A stretch of DNA of 64,000 bases from Amycolatopsis viridis (lineage in GTDB: Bacteria > Actinomycetota > Actinomycetes > Mycobacteriales > Pseudonocardiaceae): contig NZ_JAANOU010000001.1 in the NCBI RefSeq assembly GCF_011758765.1, forward strand, positions 558,001 to 622,000. The letters are read 5' to 3'. Positions within the stretch are counted from its first letter, which is position 1; each line of letters opens with the position of its first letter. The position numbers and the translations under genes are program-made. This document shows positions 46,338 through 54,315 of the stretch, piece by piece. The notes under the pieces were generated by a model. The model did no database searches. It saw only the letters and a list, made by a program, of their open reading frames with translations, and had not been told where the DNA came from.

Positions 46338-46829
46338 TCAGCTGTGTTCGGCGACGGTGTCCCGGCGCGGCTTGAGGGCCGCGGCGGTGTCCTTGACGCT
46401 GGTGATCGTGCGTTCCGGCGCCCGGATCTTCTTGACCTTTCGCCAGCCGAGGATCCCGAACAGCCCCGCGACCAGCAGCATCAGCAGGAACACGATCCCG
46501 AACGCGGCCCACCGCTTGAGCCATTCGGACAGCAGCTCACCGAGGAAGAAAAAGAAGAAGAACGAGCTGTAGAGCCCGATGACCCCGGCGATGATGAAGA
46601 AGACACTGCCCTTGACGCCCTTGCGGACCTCGCCGATGACCTCCGACCTGGCCAGCTCGACCTCGGCCCTGACCAGGGTGGACAGGTGCTGGGTGGCCTG
46701 GCTGACGAGGCTGCCGATCGACTGGCCGTCGGCCGCGGTCTCGGCCTCCGGGCTCAACGGGATGTAGGGCACGGCCCCGTGGGCATCCCGACCGTTGCGT
46801 TCGTGCTCCTGGCTGCTCACGGGGGTCAT
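46338..46829 (-). CDS. Phage-holin-family (Holin-X) membrane protein (Rv3669-like)
   Basis: The 163-residue protein has a soluble N-terminus with an amphipathic helix (LVSQATQHLSTLVRAEVELARSE), then two membrane helices (SVFFIIAGVIGLYSSFFFFFF, AAFGIVFLLMLLVAGLFGIL) and a basic tail. The holin superfamily name does not imply prophage: Rv3669 holds this place in Mycobacterium. The six-Phe run comes from TTC/TTT codons. Function unknown. Confidence 0.8.
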   Translation of the reverse strand: MTPVSSQEHERNGRDAHGAVPYIPLSPEAETAADGQSIGSLVSQATQHLSTLVRAEVELARSEVIGEVRKGVKGSVFFIIAGVIGLYSSFFFFFFLGELLSEWLKRWAAFGIVFLLMLLVAGLFGILGWRKVKKIRAPERTITSVKDTAAALKPRRDTVAEHS

Positions 46830-46858
46830 CGTGCCAGACAACCCCGGGAGCGGCTCGG

Positions 46859-48049
46859 TTAGTCCTCCTGCGCGGCGTGTACCTTGTTGCGCCGCAGCAG
46901 CACGGCCGCCCCGGTCAGCGAGCACACCGCGGAGGCCAGCAGCACGGCGGTGCGCGCCAGTTCACTCGCCTCGCCCTCCAGCGCGAGGTCGGCGATCAGC
47001 AGCGCCACCGTGAACCCGACGCCGCCGAGCAGCGACAACGCCGCGATGTCGCGCCAGCCGACCCCGCTCGGCCGCTCCGCGAGCCGCAGCTTCACCGCCG
47101 CGAAGCAGGCGCCGAAGATGCCGACCGCCTTGCCCGTGACCAGCCCGAGGAACACCGCCAGCGGCACCGCCTCGGTGAACACGCGGCCCAGCGAGTCGCC
47201 GCTGATCCTGATCCCGGCGGCGAACAGCGCGAACACCGGCACGGCGACGGCCGCCGACCACGGCTGCAGCCGGTGCTCCAGCCGGATCGCCGGCGCCTCC
47301 GCCTCGCCCGGGTCCGGTCGCACCCGAGTGAGCAGGCCCAGTGCGACACCGGCGATGGTCGCGTGCACCCCCGCCGAGTGCATCGCGACCCAGACGACGA
47401 CGGCGAGCGGCACGTACACCCAGGGCGTGCGCACCCGCTTGTACTGCAACACCGCGAACAACGCCAGTGCGGCGACCGTCACCGCCGCTGCCACCAGGTC
47501 GAACTCGGTGGTGAACAGCACCGCGATGAGGATGATCGCGCCCAGGTCGTCGACCACGGCCAGGGACAGCAGGAACACCCGCGCGCTGCCCGGCAGGTTC
47601 GACGCGGTGAGCGCGAGCACGCCGAGCGCGAACGCGATGTCCGTCGCGGTCGGGATCGCCCAGGCCTGCGTCATCCCGGGTGCCCCGGCGCCCACGACGA
47701 GCGCGACCAGCGCCGGCACGACCATCCCGCCGAGCGCGGCGACGAGCGGCAGCAGCGCCTTCTTCGGCCGGGACAGCTCGCCGACCACCAGTTCCCGTTT
47801 GAGCTCGAGCCCGGCGACGTAGAAGAACAACGCCAGCAGGCCGTCCTTGGCCCAGTCGCCGACCGACAGGTTCAGGTGCAGCAGGTGCGGACCGAGGTGG
47901 AAGTCCCGCACCGCCCGGTAGGACCCGCTGATCGGGGAGTTGGCCCAGATCAGGGCGATCGCGGTGGCGGCGAGCAGGATCATGCCGCCGGTGGTTTCCG
48001 TGCGCAGGTAACGCACGAACTCGGCGGCGGGACGGCGCGGCTGGTCCAC
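46859..48049 (-). CDS. nhaA: Na+/H+ antiporter NhaA
   Basis: The 396-residue protein has about twelve helices. The NhaA pattern is clear: IWANSPISGSYRAV after helix 1, an extended PTATDIAFALGVLAL stretch with the two ion-binding Asp residues that corresponds to Asp163/Asp164 in E. coli, and the TVALLIADLAL stretch. AAGGAGC precedes the GTG. It exchanges sodium for protons for pH and salt tolerance, in the same minus-strand run as the holin-like and EphE-like genes and next to the acid-resistance protease. Confidence 0.93.
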   Translation of the reverse strand: MDQPRRPAAEFVRYLRTETTGGMILLAATAIALIWANSPISGSYRAVRDFHLGPHLLHLNLSVGDWAKDGLLALFFYVAGLELKRELVVGELSRPKKALLPLVAALGGMVVPALVALVVGAGAPGMTQAWAIPTATDIAFALGVLALTASNLPGSARVFLLSLAVVDDLGAIILIAVLFTTEFDLVAAAVTVAALALFAVLQYKRVRTPWVYVPLAVVVWVAMHSAGVHATIAGVALGLLTRVRPDPGEAEAPAIRLEHRLQPWSAAVAVPVFALFAAGIRISGDSLGRVFTEAVPLAVFLGLVTGKAVGIFGACFAAVKLRLAERPSGVGWRDIAALSLLGGVGFTVALLIADLALEGEASELARTAVLLASAVCSLTGAAVLLRRNKVHAAQED

Positions 48050-48175
48050 GAACGGCTCCTTGTGGGATCGGTCGGCTGACTCCTGCCGACCAGACTTCCC
48101 GGCGCACCAGGTTCCATCATACCTTACGGATCGGTAACCTATTCGCGCGAAAATGCCCTATCATGTCGCCGGCCA

Positions 48176-48192
48176 ACGTTGTCTAGACCATA
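48176..48192 (+). promoter_or_regulatory. DasR-like (dre) site at the POT transporter promoter
   Basis: The palindrome GTCTAGAC (48181-48188) lies inside TTGTCTAGACCA, eleven of twelve bases of the DasR core TGGTCTAGACCA, starting about 15 bp after a TATCAT -10-like box and ending 14 bp before the GTG start. DasR, known in Streptomyces, controls aminosugar uptake. The match is by eye. Confidence 0.4.
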
Positions 48193-48205
48193 AGGACGTG
48201 GCGCT

Positions 48206-49663
48206 GTGACGACCTCCACCGAGGCGAAGCGGGACACACGGTTCTTCGGGCACCCGATCGGGCTCGCGAACCTGTTCGGCGTCGAGATGTGGGAACGCTT
48301 CTCGTTCTACGGGATGCTCGGCATCCTGCCGATCTACCTCTACTACTCGGTCGCCGAGGGCGGCCTCGAGATGCCGGAGGCCACCGCCACCAGCATCGTC
48401 GGGGCCTACGGCGGCCTGGTCTACCTGGCGACCATCGTGGGTGCCTGGACCGCCGACCGCGTGCTCGGGTCCGAGCGCACGCTGTTCTACAGCGCGGTGC
48501 TGATCATGATCGGGCACATCAGCCTCGCGCTGCTGCCCGGCTTCCTCGGGATCGGCGTTGGTCTCGCGTGCGTCGCGATCGGCAGCGGCGGGCTCAAGGG
48601 CAACGCCACCGCGGTCGTGGGAACGCTCTACGGCGAGAAGGACCAGCGGCGCGACGCCGGCTTCACGATCTTCTACATGGGGGTGAACCTCGGCGCTTTC
48701 GTCGGCCCGCTGCTCACCGGGCTGGCGCAGAGCGAGGTCGGGTTCCACCTCGGGTTCGGCCTCGCCGCGATCGGTATGGCGGTCGGCCTGACCCAGTACA
48801 CGATCTTCCGGCGGAACCTGCCGGACACCGCCCGGGAGGTGCCCAACCCGCTGCCGGTGCAGCAGCGGCCGGCGGTCGGCGGGGTCCTGGTGGCACTGGT
48901 GGTCGTGATCGTGCTGGCCGTGCTCACCGGCATCATCACCGCGGCCAACCTGTCCGACGTGGTCGTCTGGATCGTCGGCCTCGCGGCCGTCGTCTACTTC
49001 GGGATCCTCCTGAGCAGCCGCAAGATCACTGCGCTCGAGCGGCGGCGGGTGCTGTCGTTCATCCCGATGTTCATCGCCAGCGCCGCGTTCTTCGCGCTCT
49101 ACCAGCAGCAGTTCACCGTCGTCGCGATCTACTCCGACCAGCGGCTGGACCGGAACCTGTTCGGCTGGGAGATGCCGGTGAGCTGGGTGCAGTCGATCAA
49201 CCCGGTGTTCATCCTCGTGCTGGCGCCGATCATCGCCGCGATCTGGACGAAACTCGGGGACCGGCAGCCGTCGTCGCCGGTGAAGTTCGCGCTCGGCACC
49301 TCGGTGATGGGCGTGGCGTTCCTGCTGTTCCTGCTCTTCGCCGGGGGCGCCGGCAACAGCACGCCGTTGCTCGCGCTGGCCGGGATCCTGCTGGTGTTCA
49401 CCGTCGCGGAGCTGATGCTGTCGCCGATCGGGCTGTCGCTGTCGACGAAACTGGCGCCGGAGGCGTTCCGCACGCAGATGGTCGCGCTGAACTTCCTGTC
49501 GGTGTCGCTGGGGACTGCGCTGTCCGGTTCCCTGGCGCAGTACTACGGCACCGACCACGAGGCGTCCTACTTCGGCATCGTCGGCGCGGTGGCTGTCGTG
49601 ATCGGGGTGGTGCTGGCGCTGATCAGCCCGTTCGTCCGGAAGCTGATGTGCGGTGTGCGCTAG
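48206..49663 (+). CDS. POT/PTR-family proton-dependent di/tripeptide transporter
   Basis: The 485-residue protein has about fourteen helices. The POT signature ExxERFSFYG is present as VEMWERFSFYG, followed by the conserved proton-coupling and PTR2 motifs (GGLKGNATAVVGTLY, FTIFYMGVNLGAFVGPLL). It imports di- and tripeptides with protons. GTG start after TAAGGAC. The 3' end overlaps the convergent VIT-like gene by four bases (49660-49663). The promoter carries a DasR-like palindrome. Confidence 0.92.
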   Translation: MTTSTEAKRDTRFFGHPIGLANLFGVEMWERFSFYGMLGILPIYLYYSVAEGGLEMPEATATSIVGAYGGLVYLATIVGAWTADRVLGSERTLFYSAVLIMIGHISLALLPGFLGIGVGLACVAIGSGGLKGNATAVVGTLYGEKDQRRDAGFTIFYMGVNLGAFVGPLLTGLAQSEVGFHLGFGLAAIGMAVGLTQYTIFRRNLPDTAREVPNPLPVQQRPAVGGVLVALVVVIVLAVLTGIITAANLSDVVVWIVGLAAVVYFGILLSSRKITALERRRVLSFIPMFIASAAFFALYQQQFTVVAIYSDQRLDRNLFGWEMPVSWVQSINPVFILVLAPIIAAIWTKLGDRQPSSPVKFALGTSVMGVAFLLFLLFAGGAGNSTPLLALAGILLVFTVAELMLSPIGLSLSTKLAPEAFRTQMVALNFLSVSLGTALSGSLAQYYGTDHEASYFGIVGAVAVVIGVVLALISPFVRKLMCGVR

Positions 49664-50388
49664 CCGGTGGTGACGCCGAACAGCGTGCCGACGTAGTAGG
49701 TGATCAGCATCGTCAGGGCGCCGACCCCGACGTTGCGGATCACCGCGCGGCGGGCTCCGGCGTTGCCGAGGCGCGCGCTGGTGTAGCCGGTCAGCGCCAG
49801 CCCCACGACGACGGCGATCACGCACGTCCACACGCGCCAGCTGGTCGGTGGCAGAGCGATCGCGACCAGCGGGATGATCGCGCCGACGGTGAACGCGACC
49901 AGGGACGCCCACGCGGCCTGCCACGGGCTGGTGAGCTCGTCCGGGTCGATGCCGAGTTCGGCATCGGCGTGGGCCGCGAGGGCGTCCTTCCGGGTCAGCT
50001 CGCGAGCCACCTGCTCGGCCAGCTCCCGCGACAGGCCCTTCGCCTCGTAGATGTCGGCGAGTTCCTGTTCCTCGGCCTCGGGCATGGTCTTCAGTTCGTG
50101 CTTTTCCAGCCGGAGCGCGGCCTGTTCGGTATCGCGCTGAGTGCTCACCGAAACGTATTCACCGCCCGCCATGGAAAGCGCGCCGGCGACCAACCCGGCG
50201 ATTCCGGCCATCAGAATGGCGCCGTGGTCGGTGGTCGCGCCGGCGACTCCGACGACGATCCCCGCGACGGACACGATGCCGTCGTTGGCACCCAGCACTC
50301 CCGCACGCAGCCAGTTCAGGCGGCTGCCCAGGCTGTCGTGGTGGGGTTCGTGGGCATGCGCCTCGGCGGAGTCCCTCGTTTCGGTCAC
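49660..50388 (-). CDS. VIT1/CCC1-family iron/manganese transporter
   Basis: The 242-residue protein has the VIT1/CCC1 first-helix region WLRAGVLGANDGIVSVAGIVVGVAGA and MAGGEYVSVSTQ, an acidic cytosolic loop (EAEEQELADIY, DELTSPW) that binds metal in plant VIT1, then three more helices. Such proteins move Fe2+ or Mn2+ out of the cytosol or store it. GTG start 50388. An IdeR/DtxR-like box lies 37 bp upstream. Confidence 0.88.
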   Translation of the reverse strand: MTETRDSAEAHAHEPHHDSLGSRLNWLRAGVLGANDGIVSVAGIVVGVAGATTDHGAILMAGIAGLVAGALSMAGGEYVSVSTQRDTEQAALRLEKHELKTMPEAEEQELADIYEAKGLSRELAEQVARELTRKDALAAHADAELGIDPDELTSPWQAAWASLVAFTVGAIIPLVAIALPPTSWRVWTCVIAVVVGLALTGYTSARLGNAGARRAVIRNVGVGALTMLITYYVGTLFGVTTG

Positions 50389-50424
50389 CCCGTCATTGAA
50401 CCAGCCCGGGACGCCCGACCCGTA

Positions 50425-50443
50425 ATAGCTGAGTCTTACCTAA
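50425..50443 (-). promoter_or_regulatory. IdeR/DtxR-like iron box upstream of the VIT gene
   Basis: On the minus strand TTAGGTAAGACTCAGCTAT matches about 14 of 19 positions of the iron box TTAGGTTAGGCTAACCTAA, with a perfect left half-site TTAGGT. A TATTAC -10-like hexamer (50422-50427) overlaps its right edge, so binding would more likely repress than activate. Confidence 0.45.
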
Positions 50444-50615
50444 ACGTCCGCGGAACCTTCGCGGTAGATCTGCGCGGAACTGGTCCGGCCTTGCGTACAC
50501 GGTAGATACCGGCGATGGTGAACCCCGCGAGCAGTGCGTCCAGATCGCACATGCGGGCACGCTGGTGGATTCGCAGGGGCCGCGCACCCGGATTCCGTGG
50601 CCGCGCGGCTCCGCC

Positions 50616-51287
50616 TCAGCCGATCGCCTCGGGCAGCCGCCGCACGCGGTAGCCGGCCTCGATCGTGTTCCCCGTCGCGGGGTCGCCCAGCTCCACGCGC
50701 CACTGCCCGGCGAACTGGTTCACGCCCGGCACCATCGGGATCGTCCCCGAGATCAGCACGACGCCCGGCTGGTGCAGCCCGCGCTCGCGCAGCACGTCGA
50801 GCCAGTGCTGCGGCGGCAGCAGCTCGGCGAGAGTGCCGTCCTGGATCAGCTCGCCGTCGGCCCAAGCGCGCAGCGTCAGCGAGTCGATCCGGTCCGCGAC
50901 GTCGTCCAGCCGCCACGCCCGGCGCCCGAGCACGTCCGGCGCCGCGTTCTTGCTCCACGCCACCCCGTGCACCTCCAGCTCCCGGTCGGTGTGGTCGCAG
51001 GCGACAGTGAGCAGGGCGCCCTCGGTGGTGATCACCAGCGCCCACTCCGCCTCACCCGAGGTGCGGTCGTGCTGGACGGGGACCTCGTCGGTCTGGCTGG
51101 CGAGGTACGGCGCCACCGGGTACAGCGCCGGGGTGACCTTCGGAGCGGGCACGCCCAGCTCGGCCAGCTCGGCGACGTGCGCGGCGACGTCGGCCTGGTC
51201 GCGGCCGGCGTACCCGGCGTTGAGCAGCGTGGTCACTTCGGTCGTCACCGTCGCGCCGTCGGGCAGGTCGAAGCTCAGCGTCGGCAT
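50616..51287 (-). CDS. DUF2848 family protein
   Basis: The 223-residue protein starts MPTLSFDLPDGATVTTEVTTL and contains the AGYAGRDQADVAAHVAEL, VPVQHDRTSGEAEWAL and TIPMVPGVNQFAGQW segments of the DUF2848 family, which is distantly like fumarylacetoacetate hydrolases. Substrate unknown. It is divergent from an MHS-type transporter with the TGTATACA operator between them, so it is probably a catabolic enzyme induced with its transporter by a GntR protein's ligand. Confidence 0.8.
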   Translation of the reverse strand: MPTLSFDLPDGATVTTEVTTLLNAGYAGRDQADVAAHVAELAELGVPAPKVTPALYPVAPYLASQTDEVPVQHDRTSGEAEWALVITTEGALLTVACDHTDRELEVHGVAWSKNAAPDVLGRRAWRLDDVADRIDSLTLRAWADGELIQDGTLAELLPPQHWLDVLRERGLHQPGVVLISGTIPMVPGVNQFAGQWRVELGDPATGNTIEAGYRVRRLPEAIG

Positions 51288-51345
51288 GTCGTCCTCCGTT
51301 GTTCGGGGTAACCCACTTCTTACCTGCGGGGGCTTGCGCATGCAG

Positions 51346-51357
51346 GTTGTATACAAC
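51346..51357. promoter_or_regulatory. GntR-type operator GTTGTATACAAC
   Basis: A perfect 12-bp palindrome lies between the divergent DUF2848 and MHS transporter genes. Its TGTATACA core is repeated in front of the gntR gene (53353-53360), identifying it as the probable binding site of that regulator. Confidence 0.72.
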
Positions 51358-51401
51358 GAGTATTACAGCATCGGAGCACCGAAGAGATCAGGATGTGAGC
51401 A

Positions 51402-52703
51402 ATGACCTCGGTTACACCGGACGTCGACCGCGCATCGTTGCGCCGGGCCTTCCTGGCGAGCCTGTCCGGGACGTCGCTGGAGTGGTACGACTTCGCCGCC
51501 TACTCCGTGGCCGCCGCCACCGTGTTCGGCCACCAGTTCTTCCCGGCCGGTGATCCGCTGGTCAGCACGATGGCCGCGTTCTCCACCTACGCCGTCGGTT
51601 ACCTGTCCCGCCCGCTCGGCGGGTTCGTCTTCGGCCGCCTCGGCGACGTCCTCGGCCGCAAGCGGGTGCTGGTGACCACGCTGCTGCTCACCGGCATCGC
51701 CACCTTCCTCATCGGTGTCCTGCCGACGCACGCCGCGATCGGCGGGGCGGCGGCGGTCCTGCTCGTGCTGCTGCGGTTCGCCCAGGGCGTCGGCATCGGC
51801 GGCGAGTGGGGCGGCGCGGTGCTGCTGTCCAGCGAGTTCGGCGATCCGAAGAAGCGCGGGTTCTGGGCATCGGCGGCGCAGGTCGGGCCCCCCGCGGGCA
51901 ACCTGCTCGCGAACGGCGTGCTGGCGGTGCTCGCCCTGCTGCTGACCGAGGCGCAGTTCGACTCGTGGGGCTGGCGCGTGGCGTTCCTGCTGTCCGCCGT
52001 GCTGGTCGCGTTCGGCCTGTGGATCCGGCTCAAGCTGGAGGAGACCCCGGTCTTCAAGCGCATCGCGGAAAGCGGCGAGCGGCCCAGCGCGCCGATCTCC
52101 GAGGTGTTCCGCCACGAGTGGCGGGCCCTGCTGGCCGCGATCTTCGTCCGCGTCTGCCCGGACGTGCTGTACGCGCTGTTCACCGTGTTCGTGCTGACCT
52201 ACATGAAGCAGGAACTGGGCATGACGCGCAGTCAGGGTCTGACTGCGGTGATGATCGGGTCGGCCGGCCAGCTCATCCTGATGCCCGCGTTCGGCGCGCT
52301 GTCCGACCGGATGAACCGCCGCCTGCTCTACCTCGTGGCGACGGTGGCGGCCGCTGTCTGGCCGTTCGTGTTCTTCCCGCTGGTCTCCGGCCGCTCGTTC
52401 GGCCTGCTGCTGGTCGGGGTCGTCGGCGCGCTGGTCATCCACGCCGCGCTGTACGGACCGCAGGCGGCCCTCATCACCGAGCAGTTCAGCGAACGCCTGC
52501 GCTACACCGGCAGCTCGCTGGCCTACACGCTGGCCGGGGTGATCGGCGGTGCCATCGCCCCGCTGCTGTTCACCTCGCTGCTGGCCGGGTTCGGCAGCTG
52601 GCTCGCGCTGGCGCTGTACGTGGTGGTGACCGCCGTGGTCAGCATCGTCGGCCTCGCGCTGGCGCGGGAGGCGCGGGACGAGGCTCAGGTCGTCGTCAGC
52701 TGA
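51402..52703 (+). CDS. MHS-family MFS metabolite/H+ symporter
   Basis: The 433-residue protein has twelve helices. N-terminal SLSGTSLEWYDFAAYSVAAATVFG, PLGGFVFGRLGDVLGRKRVLV (motif A), and GVGIGGEWGGAVLL are typical of the metabolite:H+ symporter branch (ShiA, ProP, KgtP-like), which imports organic acids, shikimate or betaines. The substrate is unknown. A TGTATACA operator lies 45 bp upstream of its ATG. It is convergent with and overlaps the gntR stop. Confidence 0.88.
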   Translation: MTSVTPDVDRASLRRAFLASLSGTSLEWYDFAAYSVAAATVFGHQFFPAGDPLVSTMAAFSTYAVGYLSRPLGGFVFGRLGDVLGRKRVLVTTLLLTGIATFLIGVLPTHAAIGGAAAVLLVLLRFAQGVGIGGEWGGAVLLSSEFGDPKKRGFWASAAQVGPPAGNLLANGVLAVLALLLTEAQFDSWGWRVAFLLSAVLVAFGLWIRLKLEETPVFKRIAESGERPSAPISEVFRHEWRALLAAIFVRVCPDVLYALFTVFVLTYMKQELGMTRSQGLTAVMIGSAGQLILMPAFGALSDRMNRRLLYLVATVAAAVWPFVFFPLVSGRSFGLLLVGVVGALVIHAALYGPQAALITEQFSERLRYTGSSLAYTLAGVIGGAIAPLLFTSLLAGFGSWLALALYVVVTAVVSIVGLALAREARDEAQVVVS

Positions 52704-53332
52704 TGCTTCAGGGTCCGGGCGTGGTGGTCGTCGATGGCGGCCATCGCCGCCTCGACCTCGCCGTTGGCCAGCGCGGTCACGATGGCCTGGTGCTCACGGA
52801 CGACCTCGGCGTGCCGGGTCCCGGAGCGGCGCAGCGCGACGAGACCGGCCCGGACCTGCCGGGCTCGCAACGCGGTGTAGGTCCGGCTCAGCATCGCGTT
52901 GCCGGCAGCCTCGACGAGCAGCGTGTGGAAGGTGGTGTCCAGCTCGATGAATTCCTTGGCCGAGGCCGGGTCGTCACAGCGCTCCTGCTGTTCGAGGATC
53001 TTCTGCATCGCCGGCCAGGGCGCAGTCCCGGCCGCCAGCACCCGCTCGGCCGCGAAGCGCTCGAGCAGATTGCGGAGTTCGACGAGGTCCCGCAGGTCGC
53101 GCCCGGTCAACGGGGCGATGTAGGCACCGCGGTTGGGCACCAGCTGCACCAGTTCCTCGGCCGCGAGCTGGAGCAACGCCTCGCGGACCGGGGTGCGCGA
53201 GACACCCACGCGTTCGGCGATCTCCTGCTCGCTGATGAATCCGCCCTCGGCGTCCGGCTCGGCCAGCACCGTGTTCTTCAGGTAGTCGTACGCCTTCGCG
53301 CGGCCGGACAGCGCGGATTTGCTCGTCGGCAT
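52685..53332 (-). CDS. GntR-family regulator, FadR/FCD subfamily
   Basis: The 215-residue protein has an N-terminal winged HTH (EQEIAERVGVSRTPVREALLQLAAEELVQLVPNRGAYI) and an all-helical FCD ligand domain with conserved metal-ligand positions (ELDTTFHTLLVEAAGN, EHQAIVTALANGEVEAAMAAIDDHH). It probably senses a carboxylate. A TGTATACA palindrome sits 20 bp upstream of its ATG and another at the DUF2848/MHS promoters, so it likely represses itself and both genes. Its 3' end overlaps the MHS gene by 19 bp. Confidence 0.92.
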   Translation of the reverse strand: MPTSKSALSGRAKAYDYLKNTVLAEPDAEGGFISEQEIAERVGVSRTPVREALLQLAAEELVQLVPNRGAYIAPLTGRDLRDLVELRNLLERFAAERVLAAGTAPWPAMQKILEQQERCDDPASAKEFIELDTTFHTLLVEAAGNAMLSRTYTALRARQVRAGLVALRRSGTRHAEVVREHQAIVTALANGEVEAAMAAIDDHHARTLKHQLTTT

Positions 53333-53351
53333 CGGACTCCTTCCATACACA

Positions 53352-53361
53352 CTGTATACAG
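53352..53361 (-). promoter_or_regulatory. GntR-type operator CTGTATACAG at the gntR promoter
   Basis: A perfect 10-bp palindrome is placed 20 bp upstream of the regulator ATG. It shares TGTATACA with the site at 51346-51357, which suggests autoregulation. Confidence 0.68.
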
Positions 53362-53453
53362 ATCGTACGCGGATTGTGCCCGTGCCGACGAGAACGCCGG
53401 GGCGGAGGCCTGATCGAGTGGGCCTCCGCCCCGGCGAGTCGGGGGTAGTGCGC

Positions 53454-53876
53454 TCAGGTGTCGAGTTCGGCCAGCGCCTGCCGGGCCTGCTCCAGCTCCG
53501 CCTCGAGTGCGGCAACCTTGGCCTTCTGCTGCTCGACGGCGGCATTGATCACCTCGTCGATCGGGATCGACAGGTCCTCGTGCAGCTCCTTGGCCGCGCG
53601 GGAAACCGCCGAGGCGGGGATCTTGAGCCCCTGGGCAACCCATTTCGAACCGTGCTTGAGTTCCGCCTGCCACTCGCCGTCCGCGGTGCCGGTGACGGTG
53701 AGCGTGAGCTCGACGGTGCGGGTCTTCTTCGCCGCGGAGCCCTTCGGGCGGCCGCGCTTGGGCTTGGCCTCTTCGGTTTCAGCGGGAGCGGCTGCGGCTG
53801 CGGAGTCGTTCGCGACCGGCGCCGGCGTGACGGGGGTGTCCTGCTCCTGCGGGGTGGTCGTGGTGTCCAAGCTCAT
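53454..53876 (-). CDS. AT-hook-containing protein, unknown function
   Basis: The 140-residue protein has an acidic/Ala/Pro-rich disordered N-terminus (1-38), an AT-hook-like motif KPKRGRPKGSAAKK (about 38-51), a small beta domain (VELTLTVTGTADGEWQAELKHGSKW) and a C-terminal coiled coil (VEQQKAKVAALEAELEQARQALAEL). The RGRP core is the minor-groove-binding signature, so it may be a nucleoid-associated or regulatory protein that dimerises through the coiled coil. Function is inferred. No known family name is recalled. Confidence 0.75.
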   Translation of the reverse strand: MSLDTTTTPQEQDTPVTPAPVANDSAAAAAPAETEEAKPKRGRPKGSAAKKTRTVELTLTVTGTADGEWQAELKHGSKWVAQGLKIPASAVSRAAKELHEDLSIPIDEVINAAVEQQKAKVAALEAELEQARQALAELDT

Positions 53877-54097
53877 CGGTGCTGCGGTCTCCCTCTCGTG
53901 GGGTCCGGCTACGTCGGCCCGAAGTGTAGAACAGGCGTTCGATAGCCGCTCGCTGGGGTTGATGCCGGATGATTGTCTCGCGACGTCGGCACCCCGCTGT
54001 TCTGGGGACGCGGCGTTGTCACCTGCTAGCCCGGACGGGTGGGACGGGGCGGGGTCGTCCGACCGGGGCGTGGTCGCGCGTCGCGTTACACATTTTT

Positions 54098-54109
54098 ACC
54101 CGATCGGGT
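54098..54109. promoter_or_regulatory. Palindrome ACCCGATCGGGT in the Ldt upstream region
   Basis: A perfect 12-bp palindrome is followed by TGTATCTG. It lies in the 439-bp spacer 53877-54315, which has no gene. It could be an operator of the L,D-transpeptidase transcript. Confidence 0.4.
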
Positions 54110-54180
54110 GTATCTGACCTTTGGTAGCGACCTCGGAAAATGCCACGTTTGCGCAGCTCTCCCACGGCGGTGGCCGTCAC

Positions 54181-54202
54181 CCTTAGGTTTGATCACCTAA
54201 GG
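54181..54202. promoter_or_regulatory. Inverted repeat CCTTAGGT-6-ACCTAAGG upstream of the Ldt gene
   Basis: 8-bp arms (54181-54188, 54195-54202) around TTGATC lie 114 bp before the likely start. The TTAGGT/ACCTAA halves resemble an iron box but with one base less in the spacer, and no T tract follows. It could be an operator or an mRNA hairpin in a long 5' leader. Confidence 0.4.
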
Positions 54203-54315
54203 GGGTCCTGATAGCAATGAGGCCCAAGGTGCACTTGCGGTGCCGCATGTCTTGGGGGAAGCGGCCCGGCCTTGGTCAATTCTTTGTCCGATGTTGATCC
54301 TCAAGGATTGTGGTA

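Noticed and set aside
46338-46829. Holin-family protein as a sign of prophage
   Set aside because: It occupies the conserved Rv3669 place next to an EphE-like gene and marP; no phage genes are nearby.
50436-50552. 38-residue minus-strand frame starting MCDLDALLAGFTIAGIYRV between the VIT and DUF2848 genes
   Set aside because: No RBS or recognised similarity, and its end overlaps the iron-box/promoter of the VIT gene; kept only as a possibility.
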